Source of the DNA: Aquisediminimonas profunda
GTDB taxonomy: Bacteria; Pseudomonadota; Alphaproteobacteria; Sphingomonadales; Sphingomonadaceae
Reading direction: 5' to 3'
NCBI RefSeq assembly: GCF_019443285.1
Contig: NZ_CP080327.1
Location: 2,538,001-2,602,000 of the forward strand
DNA: 64,000 nucleotides
Shown here: one piece after another, positions 55,491 to 64,000 of the stretch
Numbering within the stretch: position 1 is the stretch's first letter
How the letters are laid out: every line of letters begins with the position of its first letter
Notes under the pieces: generated by a model
Told to the model about the DNA's origin: nothing
Database searches by the model: none
What the model saw: only the letters and a program-made list of their open reading frames with translations
Program-made: the position numbers and the translations under genes

Positions 55491-55978
55491 TGCACATCCG
55501 CTGCGCAGAAGCCGCGGATGTCTCAGCCATTATTGCAGTCGATCTTTCCGCGGGTTGCCTTTTTGAGGGCACACATATGGCTTGGGCCGTGGGCGAAACC
55601 AGTTCGCCTGAGGAACTTAGGGAGCTTATCGCCCAAGAACTGGTCTGGGTCGCAGTGATTGATGGCGAAATTGCCGGCTATATCTGCGGAAATGCGCTGG
55701 CGCGCGACTTCCACATCGAAGAGGTTGCAGTTGCAAGCGGGTTTCAGCGTCGGGGGGTCGGAAAAGACCTGATTGCACACATGACAAACATCGCACGTCG
55801 CTTGGGTCTTGAAGCTCTGACACTGACGACCGATCGGACCCTGCCCTGGAATGCTCCCTATTATGAGCGGTTGGGCTTTTCGTTCATGGCTGACGGCGAC
55901 ATACCGCCATATCTGCGCAATGCGTTGGCGGAAAAGCCCGACCCGGAACGCCGATGCGCAATGATCAGGCGTATCTAG
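55490..55978 (+). CDS. GNAT family N-acetyltransferase
   Basis: A 162-residue GCN5-related acetyltransferase. The acetyl-CoA motif A is EEVAVASGFQRRGVGKDLIAH (key residues Q/RxxGxG/A: QRRGVG), followed by the motif B region NAPYYERLGF. Substrate not evident. It is coupled to the VWA gene (TGATG), which may mean only shared transcription. It converges on the M24 peptidase gene with a 4-nt overlap. Confidence 0.88.
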   Translation: MHIRCAEAADVSAIIAVDLSAGCLFEGTHMAWAVGETSSPEELRELIAQELVWVAVIDGEIAGYICGNALARDFHIEEVAVASGFQRRGVGKDLIAHMTNIARRLGLEALTLTTDRTLPWNAPYYERLGFSFMADGDIPPYLRNALAEKPDPERRCAMIRRI

Positions 55979-57252
55979 CCAAACGGATTGTCAATCGAAG
56001 GGGGTGGCGTGGAAAACCACTGCGGACCCTCCGCCGTCATGTGGAAACAGTCTTCAAGGCGGATTCCGAACTGCCCTGGAATGTATATGCCGGGTTCATT
56101 GGAAAAGCACATGCCGGGCTGCAGCAAAGTCGTCTCGCCATGGACGAGGTTGACGGGTTCATGGCCATCCATCCCAATGCCATGCCCCGTTCGATGCGAG
56201 AGGCCTGGCAGCCTGTATCCGGGGCCATAACCAAGTTTCTCATACCAGGCGCGCACCTGGTCATCCACGCTTCCCGCTGGCATACCAAGCTTGGCAGCTT
56301 CTAGTGCAATTTGCTGACCACGGTGGACCTGATCCCAGACCAGTCGCTGCGCCTTGCTGGGGCCGCCAAATACCATCGTACGTGAAATATCAGAGGTGTA
56401 TCCTTGCACCGAACACCCACCATCAATCAGGATAACGTCGCCTTCACGCACGCGCTGGGGCATCCCCGACCCGTGCGGATATGCGCTGGCCTCGCCTATC
56501 AAGACCAGGGGAAGGTCGGACTCAGCTCCCATTTCGGTCGTGGCAGCCTGGATCATCTGCCCGACTTCCATCGGTGTCATGCCGATTGCGATACGCGGAC
56601 CAACATTCCTGAACGCGGCGACCGTGATGTCAGCGGCCAATTGCATCAGCGCAATTTCGGCAGGAGATTTGTGCATGCGACATGCGCGGACAATAGCCGT
56701 ACCTGATTGCAGCCTTGCCGCAGGCAGAGCACTCTGCAATCCATCCACTACAAAACGTCGAACGGTTTCCTCAATCGCGACAGGAAAGTGATCCAGCTTT
56801 CGTTCCCTCAACCACTCGGCAGCCAGGGCGAATGGACTTTCATCCTCGTTCCAGGTCCTGACATCGGCCGTTATGGCAAGGGACTCCCGGATTGAGGGCG
56901 CTTCAAAGAACGGAGTTATGACAATGGCGTCGCCATCGGCCGGGATGAGCAGTGCTGTTACACGCTCGCTGCGCCACCATTCGATCCCCGAAAAATAGAC
57001 GAGACTCGAACCAGGCTCTACCAACAGCGCCCCTAGACCTGCAGTCCTCATGAGACTTTGAACCTTGGTGATCCTGGAGAGACGTTCCTCAACGCTGATT
57101 GGCAGAGCTGCCTTGGCGAGATTTGGCAGTGCGTCCTTGGGTTGCGAAAAGGCCCACGCACTTGACGTAGGTCCTGCAACCACGAGCCCAACGAGAGCCG
57201 AACCGCCCAAAATGGCCCGGCGCTCGAATCCAATCACGATCGAGGCGCCCAA
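55975..57252 (-). CDS. Exported M24-family Xaa-Pro aminopeptidase
   Basis: A 425-residue metallopeptidase with the pita-bread fold. The N-terminus FERRAILGGSALVG with a following hydrophobic stretch and SAWA looks like a Tat or twin-arginine-like signal. Metal ligands are all present: Asp in LIDGGCS, Asp in YTSDISRT, His in GHGIGMDGHE, Glu in FSNEPGIYI and Glu in RLEDCF. Members remove N-terminal residues next to proline. It lies 1 nt from the lipoprotein gene upstream on the same strand. Confidence 0.92.
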   Translation of the reverse strand: MGASIVIGFERRAILGGSALVGLVVAGPTSSAWAFSQPKDALPNLAKAALPISVEERLSRITKVQSLMRTAGLGALLVEPGSSLVYFSGIEWWRSERVTALLIPADGDAIVITPFFEAPSIRESLAITADVRTWNEDESPFALAAEWLRERKLDHFPVAIEETVRRFVVDGLQSALPAARLQSGTAIVRACRMHKSPAEIALMQLAADITVAAFRNVGPRIAIGMTPMEVGQMIQAATTEMGAESDLPLVLIGEASAYPHGSGMPQRVREGDVILIDGGCSVQGYTSDISRTMVFGGPSKAQRLVWDQVHRGQQIALEAAKLGMPAGSVDDQVRAWYEKLGYGPGYRLPGLSHRTGHGIGMDGHEPVNLVHGETTLLQPGMCFSNEPGIYIPGQFGIRLEDCFHMTAEGPQWFSTPPPSIDNPFG

Positions 57253-57729
57253 TCAGGCATCTGGACCTGCTTTGAATGACGGCAGTTTTGACAAGTGTTC
57301 ATGGACTATCAGCCACATTCTATCGGGCTGTTGCTGGTAAACATCAGTGTAGCGCACTTTGATTTTCTTTGGTCCATCCTTGCCATCAATTTCAATTTCA
57401 GCAACGCCGGAGCTAATCAGCACATGCTCTCCAAGCGGTTGCAAAACTCGCTCCCCTTTGGAAAATGACCTTCGCTTTTTCGTGATGAGTGACTCAGTCC
57501 ATTTGGACGCAACCGCCCGATCTCTTGTTGGCATGTCATGCTCAGAATCAAAAAAAACAGCGTCTGGAGTGTAATGTTCCATGATCCGCACAGGATCGCC
57601 GGTCAAAAACGCTGCCTCCGTCTTGTCGACTATTTCTGCAGCTTCGGCTTGCGTTGGTTTTGGCAGCGATTTCGGTCCACAGCCTGAGAGAAGGAACAGG
57701 CAGGTGATCGACAGTAACATGGTCTTCAT
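57253..57729 (-). CDS. Lipoprotein with SnoaL/DUF4440-like domain
   Basis: A 158-residue protein with a lipoprotein signal peptide; the lipobox is LLSGC, with the lipidated Cys at about residue 16. The mature domain has ADAVFFDSE and LQPLGEHVLISSGVAEIEI, matching the NTF2-like SnoaL/DUF4440 type used in binding or catalysis of small molecules. The ATG at 57729 has GGGAG 6 nt upstream; the upstream ATG at 57777 has none. The M24 peptidase gene follows immediately. Confidence 0.85.
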   Translation of the reverse strand: MKTMLLSITCLFLLSGCGPKSLPKPTQAEAAEIVDKTEAAFLTGDPVRIMEHYTPDAVFFDSEHDMPTRDRAVASKWTESLITKKRRSFSKGERVLQPLGEHVLISSGVAEIEIDGKDGPKKIKVRYTDVYQQQPDRMWLIVHEHLSKLPSFKAGPDA

Positions 57730-57833
57730 GGCTTGCTCCCTGACCGGTAGGTAGAACCATACACGAGCCTTCGACACGACGTGAGGCTAATCCGTTGCCT
57801 CATCAACGCAAGGGAATTCGATTTATCGACCGG

Positions 57834-59033
57834 TCAATATTTAAAAAGTGGAATGCTCTCCTCTTTCCACGCCGTCTCATCGGGCAGAGTCAATGCGTCG
57901 AGGTCAGAGGCGGTAGATGCAACGTCATCCACCCATTCGCGCAGCAAAGGGCTGCCGTTGATCACATCGATGGGGAGTTTCCCAAGTTCATACTCATAGG
58001 GAAAGTCGCGCCAGAGTTCGTAGTCAGGATACAGTCTTCGGATTGCCTTGAAGGCCAGTGCCTGCACACGCCAAGGGCGAAACACCTCGTGTTTGTAAAG
58101 CGGCGCTTCAGCATGAATTTGCAGGCCGTGGCACAATTGGCCGACATGCTTGTGAAAGGTCGGTTCAAACCAGCATTCTCTCAACACGCAACCACCCAGC
58201 CATGGCAAAGCGAAAGATTCCATCTCCGCAAGGACAGCACGCGCATCGATGTCTGGCGCCCCGAAAATCTCAAGAGGTCGGGTTGTCCCCCGTCCTTCGG
58301 ACAGAGTTGTGCCTTCAAGCATCACCGTTCCAGCATATGCCCGCGCCATCCAGAGATTGGGCGCGTTGGGGCTTGGATTGACCCAGACCCGGTCGCCTAA
58401 CGGCCAGCCGAAGCCAGGCGCTGCACCGGGATCATAGTCTTCCATTGCGATGAGCTGGTAATCGACATCAAGGCCAAGTGTATCAATGAACCAATGGCCT
58501 AGCTCCCCAAGGGTCATGCCGTGTCGCATGGGCATTGCGCCCGCTCCAACGAAACTCTCCCAGCCTTGCCTCAGCGTCAGGCCTTCCACCGGCCTACCGG
58601 CAGGGTTTGGCCTGTCCAGCACCCAGACCGACTTGCCGTGCGCTGCTGCTGCTTCAAGCATGTACCGCAAGGTCGTGATGAAGGTATAGATCCGGCAACC
58701 AAGGTCCTGAAGATCGATCAGGACCGTGTCGAAGCTTGCCATCATCTGCTCAGTTGGCCGTCGGACTTCTCCGTAGAGGCTGAATACCGGAATGCCGTGG
58801 ATCGGATCATTGAAATCAGGGGATTCGACCATATTGTCCTGCTTGTCGCCCCGCAGCCCATGTTGAGGACCGAAGGCTGCAGAGACATTGACCCCGGCCC
58901 CGACAAGTGCATCGAGAGTGTGGGTCAGATTATTTGTGAGTGACGCCGGGTGCGCCAGAAGGGCAACGCGCCGTCCTTCAAGCGGAGCGCGAAGCGTCGG
59001 GTCTGCCAACAGGCGGTCTATGCCAAATTTCAT
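57834..59033 (-). CDS. DUF1343 protein, probable exo-N-acetylmuramidase (NamZ type)
   Basis: A 399-residue cytosolic protein of the DUF1343 family, whose Bacillus member YbbC/NamZ is an exo-beta-N-acetylmuramidase (GH171). Typical blocks are LLAHPASL, FGPQHGLRGDKQDNM, FDTVLIDLQDLGCRIYTF (in part: DLQDLGCRIYTF), LDRPNPAGR and EGTTLSEGRGTTRP. There is no signal peptide here although some homologues are exported, so it may act on recycled wall fragments. Its start overlaps the DOMON-like gene by 4 nt. Confidence 0.9.
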   Translation of the reverse strand: MKFGIDRLLADPTLRAPLEGRRVALLAHPASLTNNLTHTLDALVGAGVNVSAAFGPQHGLRGDKQDNMVESPDFNDPIHGIPVFSLYGEVRRPTEQMMASFDTVLIDLQDLGCRIYTFITTLRYMLEAAAAHGKSVWVLDRPNPAGRPVEGLTLRQGWESFVGAGAMPMRHGMTLGELGHWFIDTLGLDVDYQLIAMEDYDPGAAPGFGWPLGDRVWVNPSPNAPNLWMARAYAGTVMLEGTTLSEGRGTTRPLEIFGAPDIDARAVLAEMESFALPWLGGCVLRECWFEPTFHKHVGQLCHGLQIHAEAPLYKHEVFRPWRVQALAFKAIRRLYPDYELWRDFPYEYELGKLPIDVINGSPLLREWVDDVASTASDLDALTLPDETAWKEESIPLFKY

Positions 59034-59575
59034 CTTGCCTCCGGTGCCGGAAGCGTCAACGCAAAGCAATCCTTGTGATGAAAATCCGGCTTTCCCGCTG
59101 GATGCGCCAAGGCCCAATAGGATTTGGTGCCGTCGGTTTCCTCGATTACGGCTGAAAGGCCCAATCTTAAGGTCGCGTCGGGAAAAGGCGCCAAGTCAAT
59201 ATCAGCTTCAATGACATGCCCAAAAGCAAGATTGCCCCTTTCTATGTGGGGCTCCACGCCAAGGTGAAGGTCGCGCATCCCCTCGCGATATCGATCAAAT
59301 CGATATGCCGCCCATTGGGTTGAGGGTGAAAAATTGAACTCGTAATAGGGCTCGAAATCTTCCATTTGAATAAACAATTCAAAACATGTTGTCTCCCAAA
59401 GTCGATCGCAGCGACCTGGCGAGGCCCATTCCGGCAAGTTGAGGTGTTCGGCACCGGAAACTAAAAAGTTAATCAAAAGATCTCCGTCGCGTTCAGAGTA
59501 ATTCAGCTCGACGCTCACCTCTTTCACCTTGTTGGGAGGAGTCGCAGGATGCGCAAGCAACCGAAAAGTTTCCAA
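59030..59575 (-). CDS. DOMON-like protein
   Basis: A 181-residue protein with a single domain like DOMON/type 9 carbohydrate-binding modules: [49 protein letters not shown]. No signal peptide is visible. It is coupled to the DUF1343 gene downstream (ATGA overlap) and so may assist with sugar-containing wall fragments. Its start is only 32 nt from the divergent tyrS start. Confidence 0.82.
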   Translation of the reverse strand: METFRLLAHPATPPNKVKEVSVELNYSERDGDLLINFLVSGAEHLNLPEWASPGRCDRLWETTCFELFIQMEDFEPYYEFNFSPSTQWAAYRFDRYREGMRDLHLGVEPHIERGNLAFGHVIEADIDLAPFPDATLRLGLSAVIEETDGTKSYWALAHPAGKPDFHHKDCFALTLPAPEAR

Positions 59576-59607
59576 AATCAGGTTCCCATGCTAAGCGCCC
59601 GCGCGCC

Positions 59608-60837
59608 ATGACTAACTACAAATCAGACCTCTTAAACACGCTCAGCGCGCGCGGCTACATCCATCAGGTAACGGACGCCGAAGCACTTGATTCTCTCGCA
59701 TCGCGTCAGGTGGTCCCGGGCTATATTGGCTTTGATGCGACGGCCCCTTCGTTGCACGTGGGATCCATGGTCCAGATCATGATGCTCCGCAGGCTGCAAC
59801 AGGCTGGTCACAAGCCGATTGTGCTGATGGGTGGCGGAACGACTAAAGTTGGTGATCCGTCAGGTAAGGATGAAAGCCGACGGTTGCTGTCCAGTGATGA
59901 CATAAATTCCAATATTGCTTCGATCCGCCGCATTTTCGAGCGGTTTCTGACCTTTGGTGACGGCCCAACAGATGCCATCATGGTCGATAATGCAGAATGG
60001 CTGGATGCACTTGAGTACATCCCCTTCCTGAGAGAAGTCGGCAAACATTTCACCATCAATCGCATGCTGGCGTTTGACTCAGTGAAGCTCCGCCTTGAGC
60101 GTGAGCAGCCTCTTACTTTCCTCGAATTCAACTATATGATCCTGCAGGCATACGACTTTCTGGAACTGTCGCGCCGGGCGGGTTGTCGCCTGCAAATGGG
60201 CGGGTCTGATCAATGGGGAAATATCGTCAATGGGATCGAACTTGCCCGCAGGATCGACCAAACAGACGTTTTTGGGCTTACGACACCGCTTATCACGACC
60301 GCAGATGGCGGAAAAATGGGCAAGACAATGTCAGGCGCGGTTTGGCTCAACGAAGATGCGTTGCCAAACTATGATTATTGGCAATTCTGGCGGAACACTC
60401 AGGATGCCGATGTTGGGCGCTTCCTGAAACTTTTCACAGACCTGCCACTCGCTGAAATTGCGCGCCTTGAAACGCTGCAGGGCGCGGAAATCAACGCTGC
60501 AAAGATCGCACTCGCCAATGCGGCGACTGAATTGTGCCGGGGCGCTGACGCGGCGGCAGCGGCAGCCGAAACGGCGCGCAAGACCTTTGAAGAAGGTACC
60601 GCTGGAGATGATTTGCCCAGCCTTGCGGTCGGAGCAGATGGCATTTCCCTGGTCGATGCTCTGGCAGGATTAGGGCTGGTCGCTTCAAAGGGAGAGGCAA
60701 AGCGCCTCATAAAAGGCGGCGGAGCCAGAATTGACGGCATTCGGAATCTTGATGAAGCGGCGCGCATTGAAATTGGCGAGAATGCGGTCCGCATCTCTGC
60801 TGGAAAAAAGCTGCACGGAGTGCTGATTCGATCGTAA
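59608..60837 (+). CDS. tyrS: Tyrosyl-tRNA synthetase
   Basis: A 409-residue class Ic synthetase. The HIGH-type motif is PSLHVGSM, the tyrosine pocket includes YMILQAYDF and GGSDQWGN, and the KMSKS-type loop is KMGKT, as in the E. coli form (KFGKT). A C-terminal S4 domain (about 345-405, with [21 protein letters not shown]) contacts the tRNA. The start lacks a ribosome site and lies close to the divergent gene. Confidence 0.96.
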   Translation: MTNYKSDLLNTLSARGYIHQVTDAEALDSLASRQVVPGYIGFDATAPSLHVGSMVQIMMLRRLQQAGHKPIVLMGGGTTKVGDPSGKDESRRLLSSDDINSNIASIRRIFERFLTFGDGPTDAIMVDNAEWLDALEYIPFLREVGKHFTINRMLAFDSVKLRLEREQPLTFLEFNYMILQAYDFLELSRRAGCRLQMGGSDQWGNIVNGIELARRIDQTDVFGLTTPLITTADGGKMGKTMSGAVWLNEDALPNYDYWQFWRNTQDADVGRFLKLFTDLPLAEIARLETLQGAEINAAKIALANAATELCRGADAAAAAAETARKTFEEGTAGDDLPSLAVGADGISLVDALAGLGLVASKGEAKRLIKGGGARIDGIRNLDEAARIEIGENAVRISAGKKLHGVLIRS

Positions 60838-60925
60838 GGTTGATCGCGCGTTAAGTGTCTAACTTATCAGCCGCTTAGAGGGATGCGGGCATGGTTCTGA
60901 CTTCGTCAAGAAAGAGGACCACAGG

Positions 60926-61252
60926 ATGACGACCCCACCCGTTACTATGGCATCGCGAGTTTTTGCCGTGGATCGCCGATCATCGGAGCGCGTTGACGTG
61001 GCGCTTTGGGTTCGAATCCGCGTTCAGGGGCAGCCGGAACACCCAGCGCGAATTGCGAACATTTCGCGGACAGGTTTTATGGCCATGACACCCTGCCCCG
61101 TTTACGACTACGCGCCAATCCTTATCGAATTGCCGCGAGTCGGTTGGGTGCGCGCCACAACTTTGTGGTCACTCGGCGACAGAATCGGGGGAGAATTCGA
61201 ACACCCTATCGAAGCAGACGAATTTTCAAAACTGCGGCCATTCTTCATTTGA
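60926..61252 (+). CDS. Single-domain PilZ protein
   Basis: A 108-residue PilZ protein with both c-di-GMP motifs: RSSER (RxxxR) near residue 20 and NISRTG (NxSxxG) near residue 48. AGAGGA precedes the ATG by 7 nt. It lies 98 nt before a second PilZ gene of the same layout, which suggests an old tandem duplication. Likely target unknown. Confidence 0.86.
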   Translation: MTTPPVTMASRVFAVDRRSSERVDVALWVRIRVQGQPEHPARIANISRTGFMAMTPCPVYDYAPILIELPRVGWVRATTLWSLGDRIGGEFEHPIEADEFSKLRPFFI

Positions 61253-61350
61253 AAAAGAAGGATGATCGAAAGACGGGAGCCGATCCCGACAGGAACGAGT
61301 GAATAACCGAAAGACCAGGCAGCGGGGGAACGCTAACTGGAGAATGACGG

Positions 61351-61674
61351 GTGCGCACGACGCCAACAATGCCAACTGAAGCGCGTTCACTTGAGCGCAG
61401 GGCTTTGCCACGCCACAGCGTCTTGTTTCGAACGGTCCTCATCGACTCTGAAATCGACGGGGAGGCTGCCGAAATTACAAACATTGCGCGATCGGGTTTT
61501 CTCGCGCGGACTGGTATTAACCGGGTCAAAGGGAGCGTTGTAAAACTCGATATGCCAGGATTGGGCGAATTGAAGGCGATGGTCGTCTGGTGCGGCAATG
61601 GTTTGCTGGGTGCGCACTTTCAGCAGCCCATAGCAGAAGCTGCGTTCACCGAACTTCTGCACGGTTTAGCCTGA
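61351..61674 (+). CDS. Single-domain PilZ protein with altered second motif
   Basis: A 107-residue PilZ protein. The RxxxR motif is kept (RALPR), but the second motif reads NIARSG, with Ala in place of Ser, so c-di-GMP binding may be weaker or lost. The start is GTG at 61351 with GGAG 8 nt upstream. It is a diverged copy of the preceding gene. Its last 9 nt overlap recG on the other strand. Confidence 0.84.
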   Translation: MRTTPTMPTEARSLERRALPRHSVLFRTVLIDSEIDGEAAEITNIARSGFLARTGINRVKGSVVKLDMPGLGELKAMVVWCGNGLLGAHFQQPIAEAAFTELLHGLA

Positions 61675-63726
61675 ACGGATAAGGCCCACTGCGGCGTCGC
61701 GCTCAAAAAGATAAAGTGCAAGCCGGGCAGCCTTGCCCCGCTCTCCTTCCAGCCCACCATCACGTTCAACGAGTAGTCTTGCATCATCAGTAGCCGGCTG
61801 AATGAGCGCAGATACATGTTCAGGCGTGGCGAGCCGGAACTGCGCTTCGCCCGACTGCCGGACACCAAGTATCTCACCCGCACCACGGAGCTTGAGATCT
61901 TCTTCTGCAATGCGAAATCCGTCATTTGTCTCACGCATCAGCGTCAGCCTTGCCCGAGCAGTTTCGCTGAGGGACTCGCCGCGCAAGAGCAGGCAAACAG
62001 AATGTTGTGAACCTCTGCCCACACGCCCACGAAGCTGATGCAACTGAGCCAATCCGAAGCGCTCTGCATTTTCGATAATCATGAGCGTCGCATTGGGAAC
62101 GTCCACTCCGACCTCTATGACTGTCGTTGCCACGAGAATGGCCAGCTCGCCGCTTTGAAAGCGCTGCATCATGGCATCCTTGTCAGGCCCCTTCATGCGG
62201 CCATGAACGAGTCCGATCCTGTCACCAAATCTTTGTCTGAGAGATTCAGCACGGGCCTCGGCAGCGGCTCGATCACTTGTTTCATTTTCTTCTACCAGTG
62301 GACAAACCCAGTAGCCCTGGCCGCCAGCTGAAATGTGGCGCGCCAAGCCATCGACAACTTCCGCAAGTCGTTCGACGGACATGACGCGAGTGTCAATCGG
62401 CTGGCGTCCAGGTGGCATTTCGTCGAGACGGCTTATGTCCATCTCGCCATAATGTGTGAGTGTCAGCGTTCGCGGAATGGGTGTTGCAGTCATGACAAGC
62501 AAGTGAGGCGGTGCCTCCGCCTTCTGGGTGAGTAACAGCCTCTGCGCGACCCCGAAACGATGCTGTTCATCAATGACGGCAAGCGCGAGTTTCCTGTATG
62601 AAACAGCCTCCTGGAAAATGGCGTGAGTACCAACAAGAATGTGGATCGAGCCATCCGCGAGCCCCATCATGGTCGCTTCGCGGGCGCGTCCCTTGTCTCT
62701 CCCGGTCAGAATTGCGACATTGACCGGAAGGCCGGCGAGCTGGGTACGCAGTGTCTCATAATGCTGACGGGCAAGAATTTCCGTTGGAGCAAGCATTGCA
62801 CCTTGTGCGCCGCATTCCGCTGCAATGAGCAGCGCGTGCAGCGCAACCAGTGTCTTGCCGGACCCAACATCGCCCTGCAGCAGGCGCACCATGGGCGTCT
62901 TCTGCGTCATATCACCTTCAATTTCGCTGATGCTCCGCCGCTGTGCAGCGGTCAGCTGATAAGGAAGCTTGAGCATGGCGCGCAGGCTGCCGTCCCCTGC
63001 AAGTGCCATCCCCCTCCGCCTGCGCGATGATGCGCGCACAAGCATCAGAGCAAGCTGGTTTGCAAAGAGTTCATCATAGGCAAGTCGATCGCGAGCAGCG
63101 GAATCCGCCGGGTCTTGATGGATGGATTTCAACGCCGATAGCCAGCTTTGCCAGCCACGGCTGTCCAAGAAGCTGGACTCAATCCATTCCGGCAGAACCG
63201 GTGCTCTCGGCATCGCCTGTGCGACCAATTGCCCCAGCCTGCGAGATGTCAAACCTTCCGATAGCGGATAAATGGCTTCGGTCTCGGGAACTTTGGAGCT
63301 CTCTCCAGGCAGAACGATATGATCGGGGTGAATGATTTGCCGTTCCTGCCCGTAGAACTCGAGCTTGCCGGATACCAATCGCTTTTCGCCGAGCGGCAGT
63401 TGCTTGCGCGCATAACCACTTCCGCCCCCAAAAAAAGTCAACGTCAGCACATCGCCGTCGCAATCTGTTGCGAGCACCCGAAATGGCCCTCGAGCACCGC
63501 CTTGGCGATATTGAAACGGTGTCACTTCAATGCTGATAATCGTGCCGTCTTGCGCCTCATCGAGTCGGGCAACATTGCGTCGCTGGACACTACCGGTGGG
63601 CAAATGGAAGAGCAGGTCGATAACACGCGACAAGCCGAGCTTCGCCAACGGTTTGGCGATCGCAGGGCCAATGCCTTTCAGCACTTCGATCTCGGCAAAG
63701 AGCGGGTTGAGCAATTCCGGGCGCAT
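61666..63726 (-). CDS. recG: ATP-dependent DNA helicase RecG
   Basis: A 686-residue helicase that remodels stalled replication forks and Holliday junctions. The N-terminal wedge (OB) domain (about 1-230) precedes two RecA-like domains: Walker A GDVGSGKT, Walker B VIDEQHRFG, motif III TATPIPRTL, motif V VEVGVDVPNATLM and motif VI QLRGRVGRG. Standard length. The ATG at 63726 begins the conserved N-terminus. It diverges from sdhE. Confidence 0.96.
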   Translation of the reverse strand: MRPELLNPLFAEIEVLKGIGPAIAKPLAKLGLSRVIDLLFHLPTGSVQRRNVARLDEAQDGTIISIEVTPFQYRQGGARGPFRVLATDCDGDVLTLTFFGGGSGYARKQLPLGEKRLVSGKLEFYGQERQIIHPDHIVLPGESSKVPETEAIYPLSEGLTSRRLGQLVAQAMPRAPVLPEWIESSFLDSRGWQSWLSALKSIHQDPADSAARDRLAYDELFANQLALMLVRASSRRRRGMALAGDGSLRAMLKLPYQLTAAQRRSISEIEGDMTQKTPMVRLLQGDVGSGKTLVALHALLIAAECGAQGAMLAPTEILARQHYETLRTQLAGLPVNVAILTGRDKGRAREATMMGLADGSIHILVGTHAIFQEAVSYRKLALAVIDEQHRFGVAQRLLLTQKAEAPPHLLVMTATPIPRTLTLTHYGEMDISRLDEMPPGRQPIDTRVMSVERLAEVVDGLARHISAGGQGYWVCPLVEENETSDRAAAEARAESLRQRFGDRIGLVHGRMKGPDKDAMMQRFQSGELAILVATTVIEVGVDVPNATLMIIENAERFGLAQLHQLRGRVGRGSQHSVCLLLRGESLSETARARLTLMRETNDGFRIAEEDLKLRGAGEILGVRQSGEAQFRLATPEHVSALIQPATDDARLLVERDGGLEGERGKAARLALYLFERDAAVGLIRSG

Positions 63727-63801
63727 GTCTATCAGGTGCCTCCTTAAACCAGCCGGCCACACAGTTCAAAATGTGCGACCGGCCAATTGCTGTTGGACCC
63801 G

Positions 63802-64000
63802 ATGGACCGCGACATTCGCCTCAAACGTCTCAAATTCCGTGCGTGGCATCGTGGCACGCGAGAGGCTGACATGATGATCGGCGGCTTTTTCGATGCCCAT
63901 GCGGCTGCGTGGAGCGATAGCCAGTTGGATTGGTTCGAAGCGCTTCTTGAAGAGCAGGATGTCGACATCATGGCTTGGGGGCTGCGCGCCCTCCCCGTGC
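63802..64000 (+). CDS. sdhE: Succinate dehydrogenase assembly factor SdhE (3' end outside window)
   Basis: The first 66 codons of a FAD-assembly factor that flavinylates the succinate dehydrogenase A subunit. The conserved RGTREAD motif (RGxxE) at about residues 17-23 and FFDAHAAAWSD identify it. In sphingomonads the order recG (opposite strand), sdhE, mfd is common, so mfd is likely next. The gene is cut by the window end. Confidence 0.9.
   Translation, partial: MDRDIRLKRLKFRAWHRGTREADMMIGGFFDAHAAAWSDSQLDWFEALLEEQDVDIMAWGLRALPV

Noticed and set aside
1-64000. CRISPR arrays, insertion sequences, prophage or integrative elements
   Set aside because: I saw no regularly spaced repeats, transposase, integrase, phage structural genes or direct repeats flanking the tRNA genes.

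Overview
The window is a continuous, gene-dense stretch of alphaproteobacterial chromosome, most likely from a sphingomonad (Sphingomonadales). The pointers are the order dusB-ntrB-ntrC-ntrY-ntrX-hfq-hflX-mazG, a fused IspDF enzyme, an Hfq made of two Hfq domains in one chain, the rpoD-dnaG-yqeY/carA-carB-greA block, and recG diverging from sdhE. I see no insertion sequence, prophage, CRISPR array, rRNA operon, integrase or toxin island. Nearly all of it is housekeeping or conserved accessory chromosome. Genus is not determined.

Layout. 1-3.9 kb: end of ettA, then a DUF1365/FAD-oxidoreductase pair divergent from a cyclopropane-synthase-like methyltransferase (lipid modification). 3.9-8.1 kb: carbonic anhydrase, lipoyl synthase, Coq10-like protein, CinA-type amidase, a secreted unknown and IspDF. 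8.2-17.4 kb: dusB, the two nitrogen two-component systems NtrBC and NtrYX, the double Hfq and HflX. 17.3-25 kb, minus strand: a lytic transglycosylase, then a tightly overlapped operon dac-tmk-holB-metG-tatD-retropepsin, then mazG. 25-30 kb: tRNA-Ser, small secreted proteins including a tandem paralogous pair, a second cyclopropane synthase with a serine hydrolase, and a PilZ protein. 30-37.4 kb: purF-SDR divergent from hisI, then a MerR regulator heading an acyl-CoA dehydrogenase / esterase / phosphotransferase / small-protein operon. 37.7-43.4 kb: lolCD, lon, hup, tRNA-Val, a DUF4170 protein, greA. 43.5-52.5 kb: carB-carA, divergent yqeY-dnaG-rpoD. 52.6-64 kb: unknown protein, MoxR ATPase with VWA partner and GNAT, M24 peptidase, a lipoprotein, DUF1343 and DOMON-like proteins, tyrS, two PilZ proteins, recG, start of sdhE.

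How the genes work together. The 8-17 kb block couples nitrogen/redox sensing (NtrBC, NtrYX) with RNA-level control (Hfq). The MerR regulator and its operon look like acyl-CoA catabolism, and a matching operator-like sequence lies 20 kb away in front of moxR. Several genes with no Shine-Dalgarno sequence carry a -10-like hexamer 6-7 nt before the start codon, which suggests leaderless mRNAs. Opposing genes repeatedly overlap at their 3' ends, so there is little room for terminators. No wholly new system is evident. The best leads are the double Hfq, the NtrX that lacks the sigma-54 contact loop, the shared operator-like motif, the leaderless promoters, and the two lipid-methyltransferase loci.
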